This document shows, in pieces, positions 62,444 to 64,000 of a stretch of 64,000 nt of DNA. Location of the stretch: contig JAGOLX010000014.1 of the NCBI GenBank assembly GCA_017993835.1, positions 1-64,000 on the forward strand, written 5' to 3'. The notes beneath the pieces are model-generated. The model did no database searches. It saw only the letters and a list, made by a program, of their open reading frames with translations, and was not told the origin of the DNA. The translations under genes and the position numbers were made by a program. The stretch is from Phycisphaerae bacterium. GTDB lineage: Bacteria; Planctomycetota; Phycisphaerae; Sedimentisphaerales; Anaerobacaceae. The stretch's first letter is position 1. Each line of letters starts with the position of its first letter.

Positions 62444-62991
62444 GCGATTCTCCGCAGATCGTCGTGACCCATCGCAGCCAGGTCGAGATCCGACCCGCCC
62501 GCGCTGACGACATGGACGCGCTGCTGACCATCGAGCAGCAGTGTTTCGACGTCTACTATTACGCCTACTACACGATGGACCGGCGCGACTTCGAGTTCTA
62601 TCTCGAAGACCCGGAGAGCCTGTTCCTCGCCGCGATCCTGGACGGCCGGCTCGTCGGCTACGTCCTGGGTCCCATCGAGACGTGGCACGAACCCCCCGCC
62701 GCCCACATCGACAGCATCGCGGTCCTACCCGAGTTCCAGCACAAGGGAATCGGTGCCCGACTGCTGGAGTCCTTCACGGAATCAGTCCGCCGGCAGGGTT
62801 GTCGCATCATCACGCTCGAAGTCTCGCCCGCCAACGAGGTCGGCATGGCCTTCTTCGACCAGCACGGCTTCCGCAAGGTCCACCGCCTTCGCAACTACTA
62901 CGGCAGAGGCCTTCACGGCCTGCTCATGGCCGCGATCATGAACCGAAAACCCTCCGACGCGGATCGCGAATCTCCAGGAAGGGATTCGTAG
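62440..62991 (+). CDS. GNAT-family N-acetyltransferase (RimI-like)
   Basis: 183 aa. [21 protein letters not shown] and [23 protein letters not shown] (acetyl-CoA loop Q-x-x-G-I-G-A) then [23 protein letters not shown] are typical of RimI-like enzymes that acetylate protein N termini. The ATG overlaps the pyruvate kinase stop. Whether it acts on pyruvate kinase or a ribosomal protein is unknown. Confidence 0.9.
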   Translation: MSDSPQIVVTHRSQVEIRPARADDMDALLTIEQQCFDVYYYAYYTMDRRDFEFYLEDPESLFLAAILDGRLVGYVLGPIETWHEPPAAHIDSIAVLPEFQHKGIGARLLESFTESVRRQGCRIITLEVSPANEVGMAFFDQHGFRKVHRLRNYYGRGLHGLLMAAIMNRKPSDADRESPGRDS

Positions 62992-63000
62992 CGCCGCGTC

Positions 63001-63085
63001 TGCCATTCCCGCGAAAGCGGGAATCCATTCACCAGGTCGCGCCCAGTCCCACGGTTCCTGGATTCCTGCGTCCGCAGGAATGACA
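63001..63085. repeat. REP-like palindromic pair (copy 2)
   Basis: Begins CATTCCCGCGAAAGCGGGAAT and ends CCTGCGTCCGCAGGAATGACA; same family as 61005-61088 in opposite order. Confidence 0.75.
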
Positions 63086-63189
63086 GAGTCGTGACGAGGG
63101 CGTCCACCAGACTTCCGAGGCGCTGTCGCGCCACCCGCCGTGTCAAAGGACTGTGACGGACTCCCGAGGCGCTGTTCCACCTCACGGCT

Positions 63190-63260
63190 GTCATTCCCGC
63201 AAAAGCGGGAATCCATTCACTCGGTCGCGCTCAGTCCCGTGGTTCCTGGATTCCTGCCCC
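63190..63260. repeat. REP-like repeat (copy 3, truncated)
   Basis: Starts TCATTCCCGCAAAAGCGGGAA and continues like copy 2, but loses the closing palindrome as it meets the 3' end of the next gene. Confidence 0.7.
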
Positions 63261-63263
63261 CGA

Positions 63264-64000
63264 TCACGTCGAGGGCAGGCTTTGCGCAGCGCTCTTGCCC
63301 GTGACCTGGACGTCGTCGAGGTTCCAGCCGGGACAGGAGATCCAGTCGTCCGTCGGACCCATGCCCCAGCGGAACCAGACCGTCGACCGGCCGTCCGCGA
63401 TGCCCGACGGGACCGCGTACTCCACGTACTGCCAGGCGCTGTCCGAGATGTGCGATTGCCCGGTCGTCCACAGGTCGGTCCAGGTCGCGCCGTCGTTGGA
63501 GACCTGGACGCAGGCGTAGTCGTAGGGCGCCTCGACGACGAGCCACCGCCAGAAGCTCAGGCGGATATTCGTGAAGCCGGTGCAGTCGATCGGGCCGGTC
63601 GTCGCATACCGCGTCTCGCCCAGGCCGTCGGGATAGTCGCCAGCGAGGGCATAGCCCAGGACGGCGCTGCCGGTGTGCCCATCGTTCGGATCGCCGGTCC
63701 AGGAGCCTTGGGCGTTCGGGTCGCCCCAGGCCCAGCCTTCCTCCAACGTCCAGCCCGGGTCGGTGTCCATGCTCGTGGAGTAGATCGCATCGGGCACGAC
63801 GGTCACGGACGCATCCCGGCCGAACTGCCGCACACCATCGGTGACCACAAACGAAAGCGTGTACGTCGCGAAGGCCTGATCGACCGTCGGCTTCCAGTGC
63901 AGCGTGAGCGTCTGGGGATCGTACCACGCGCCGTTCGGCAGGTTGCCGACGGACCATCGCAGGGGCAGATTCGCAGGGTTCGAGGCGGTGACGTGCACTT
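63264..64000 (-). CDS. Secreted Ig-like/sandwich-domain protein, 5' end outside window
   Basis: Only the last 245 residues are in view; the frame is open to the right edge. An Ig-like/He_PIG-type domain (SVGNLPNGAWYDPQTLTLHW, TYTLSFVVTDGVRQFG) is followed by a jelly-roll type domain with SFWRWLVVEAPYDYACVQVSN and WFRWGMGPTDDWISCPGWNLDDV, similar to MAM/choice-of-anchor modules. It is probably a large cell-surface or secreted protein. No sorting motif is at the C terminus. Confidence 0.8.
   Translation of the reverse strand, partial: VHVTASNPANLPLRWSVGNLPNGAWYDPQTLTLHWKPTVDQAFATYTLSFVVTDGVRQFGRDASVTVVPDAIYSTSMDTDPGWTLEEGWAWGDPNAQGSWTGDPNDGHTGSAVLGYALAGDYPDGLGETRYATTGPIDCTGFTNIRLSFWRWLVVEAPYDYACVQVSNDGATWTDLWTTGQSHISDSAWQYVEYAVPSGIADGRSTVWFRWGMGPTDDWISCPGWNLDDVQVTGKSAAQSLPST

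Noticed and set aside
1-64000. CRISPR arrays, insertion sequences, integrases, rRNA or tRNA genes
   Set aside because: No regularly spaced direct repeats, transposase motifs or RNA gene consensus were seen on reading both strands.

Overview
The window looks like chromosomal DNA of a planctomycete, most likely of the class Phycisphaerae. The evidence is inferential: high GC with long overlapping antisense ORFs, an ECF sigma factor beside a very large Ser/Thr kinase, a VPAPGA-type PEP-CTERM protein, an H-X9-DG pseudopilin-like protein, a secreted beta-helix protein ending in a LGAYGG-type motif, and no ribosomal or tRNA genes that would allow a firmer call.

Layout. (1) 215-8464, minus strand: a signalling operon of membrane-anchored coiled-coil protein, FHA-like protein, 1077-aa Ser/Thr kinase with a TM2 domain, polytopic membrane protein and ECF sigma factor. 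(2) 8.8-17 kb: mostly single housekeeping or accessory genes (flavodoxin-like reductase, small M50-like protease, DUF6602 nuclease-like protein, GFA-family protein, NmrA-like protein, DUF3795, Tat-exported Gfo/Idh/MocA oxidoreductase, WbuC cupin, LemA, DUF3137-like). (3) 17-25.3 kb, minus strand: secreted proteins (C10 peptidase fused to beta-helix repeats, tandem SGNH esterase, pseudopilin-like plus PQQ-propeller pair). (4) 25.5-28.4 kb and up to 29.3 kb: YciH/SUI1, amphi-Trp, HEAT-like RG-rich protein, SpoIIAA-like protein, and an ABC exporter. (5) 29.4-42.2 kb, minus strand: a 12.8-kb four-gene operon encoding a helical-repeat protein, a 1571-aa secreted/anchored vWA protein, a tubulin/FtsZ-superfamily GTPase (Tubulin_2 type) and an 893-aa membrane protein whose N terminus looks like a degenerate copy of the tubulin-like protein. 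This is the most unusual system in the window. (6) 42.7-57.0 kb, plus strand: an HTH-TM protein, a PEP-CTERM protein with a near-consensus promoter and a strong terminator, then a type IV pilus / type II secretion locus: GspE/PilB (split by a frameshift in a C tract), GspF/PilC, four pseudopilin or PilX-like proteins, PilM, PilN, PilO, PilP-like, secretin, Zn-ribbon protein. (7) 57-63 kb: nucleotide-sugar dehydrogenase, VanZ-like protein, small basic protein, phosphofructokinase, a short pyruvate kinase coupled to a GNAT acetyltransferase, and finally a truncated secreted Ig-like protein running off the right edge.

Non-coding structure is rich. Six AT-rich bipartite elements made of degenerate GATT / AATC words sit at gene junctions. 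REP-like palindromes cluster around the glycolytic genes, and one short repeat is inserted in frame inside the kinase. A duplicated promoter-plus-leader segment lies in front of two neighbouring genes. No tRNA, rRNA, CRISPR array or insertion sequence was recognised. The first 214 bases hold no gene I can support.
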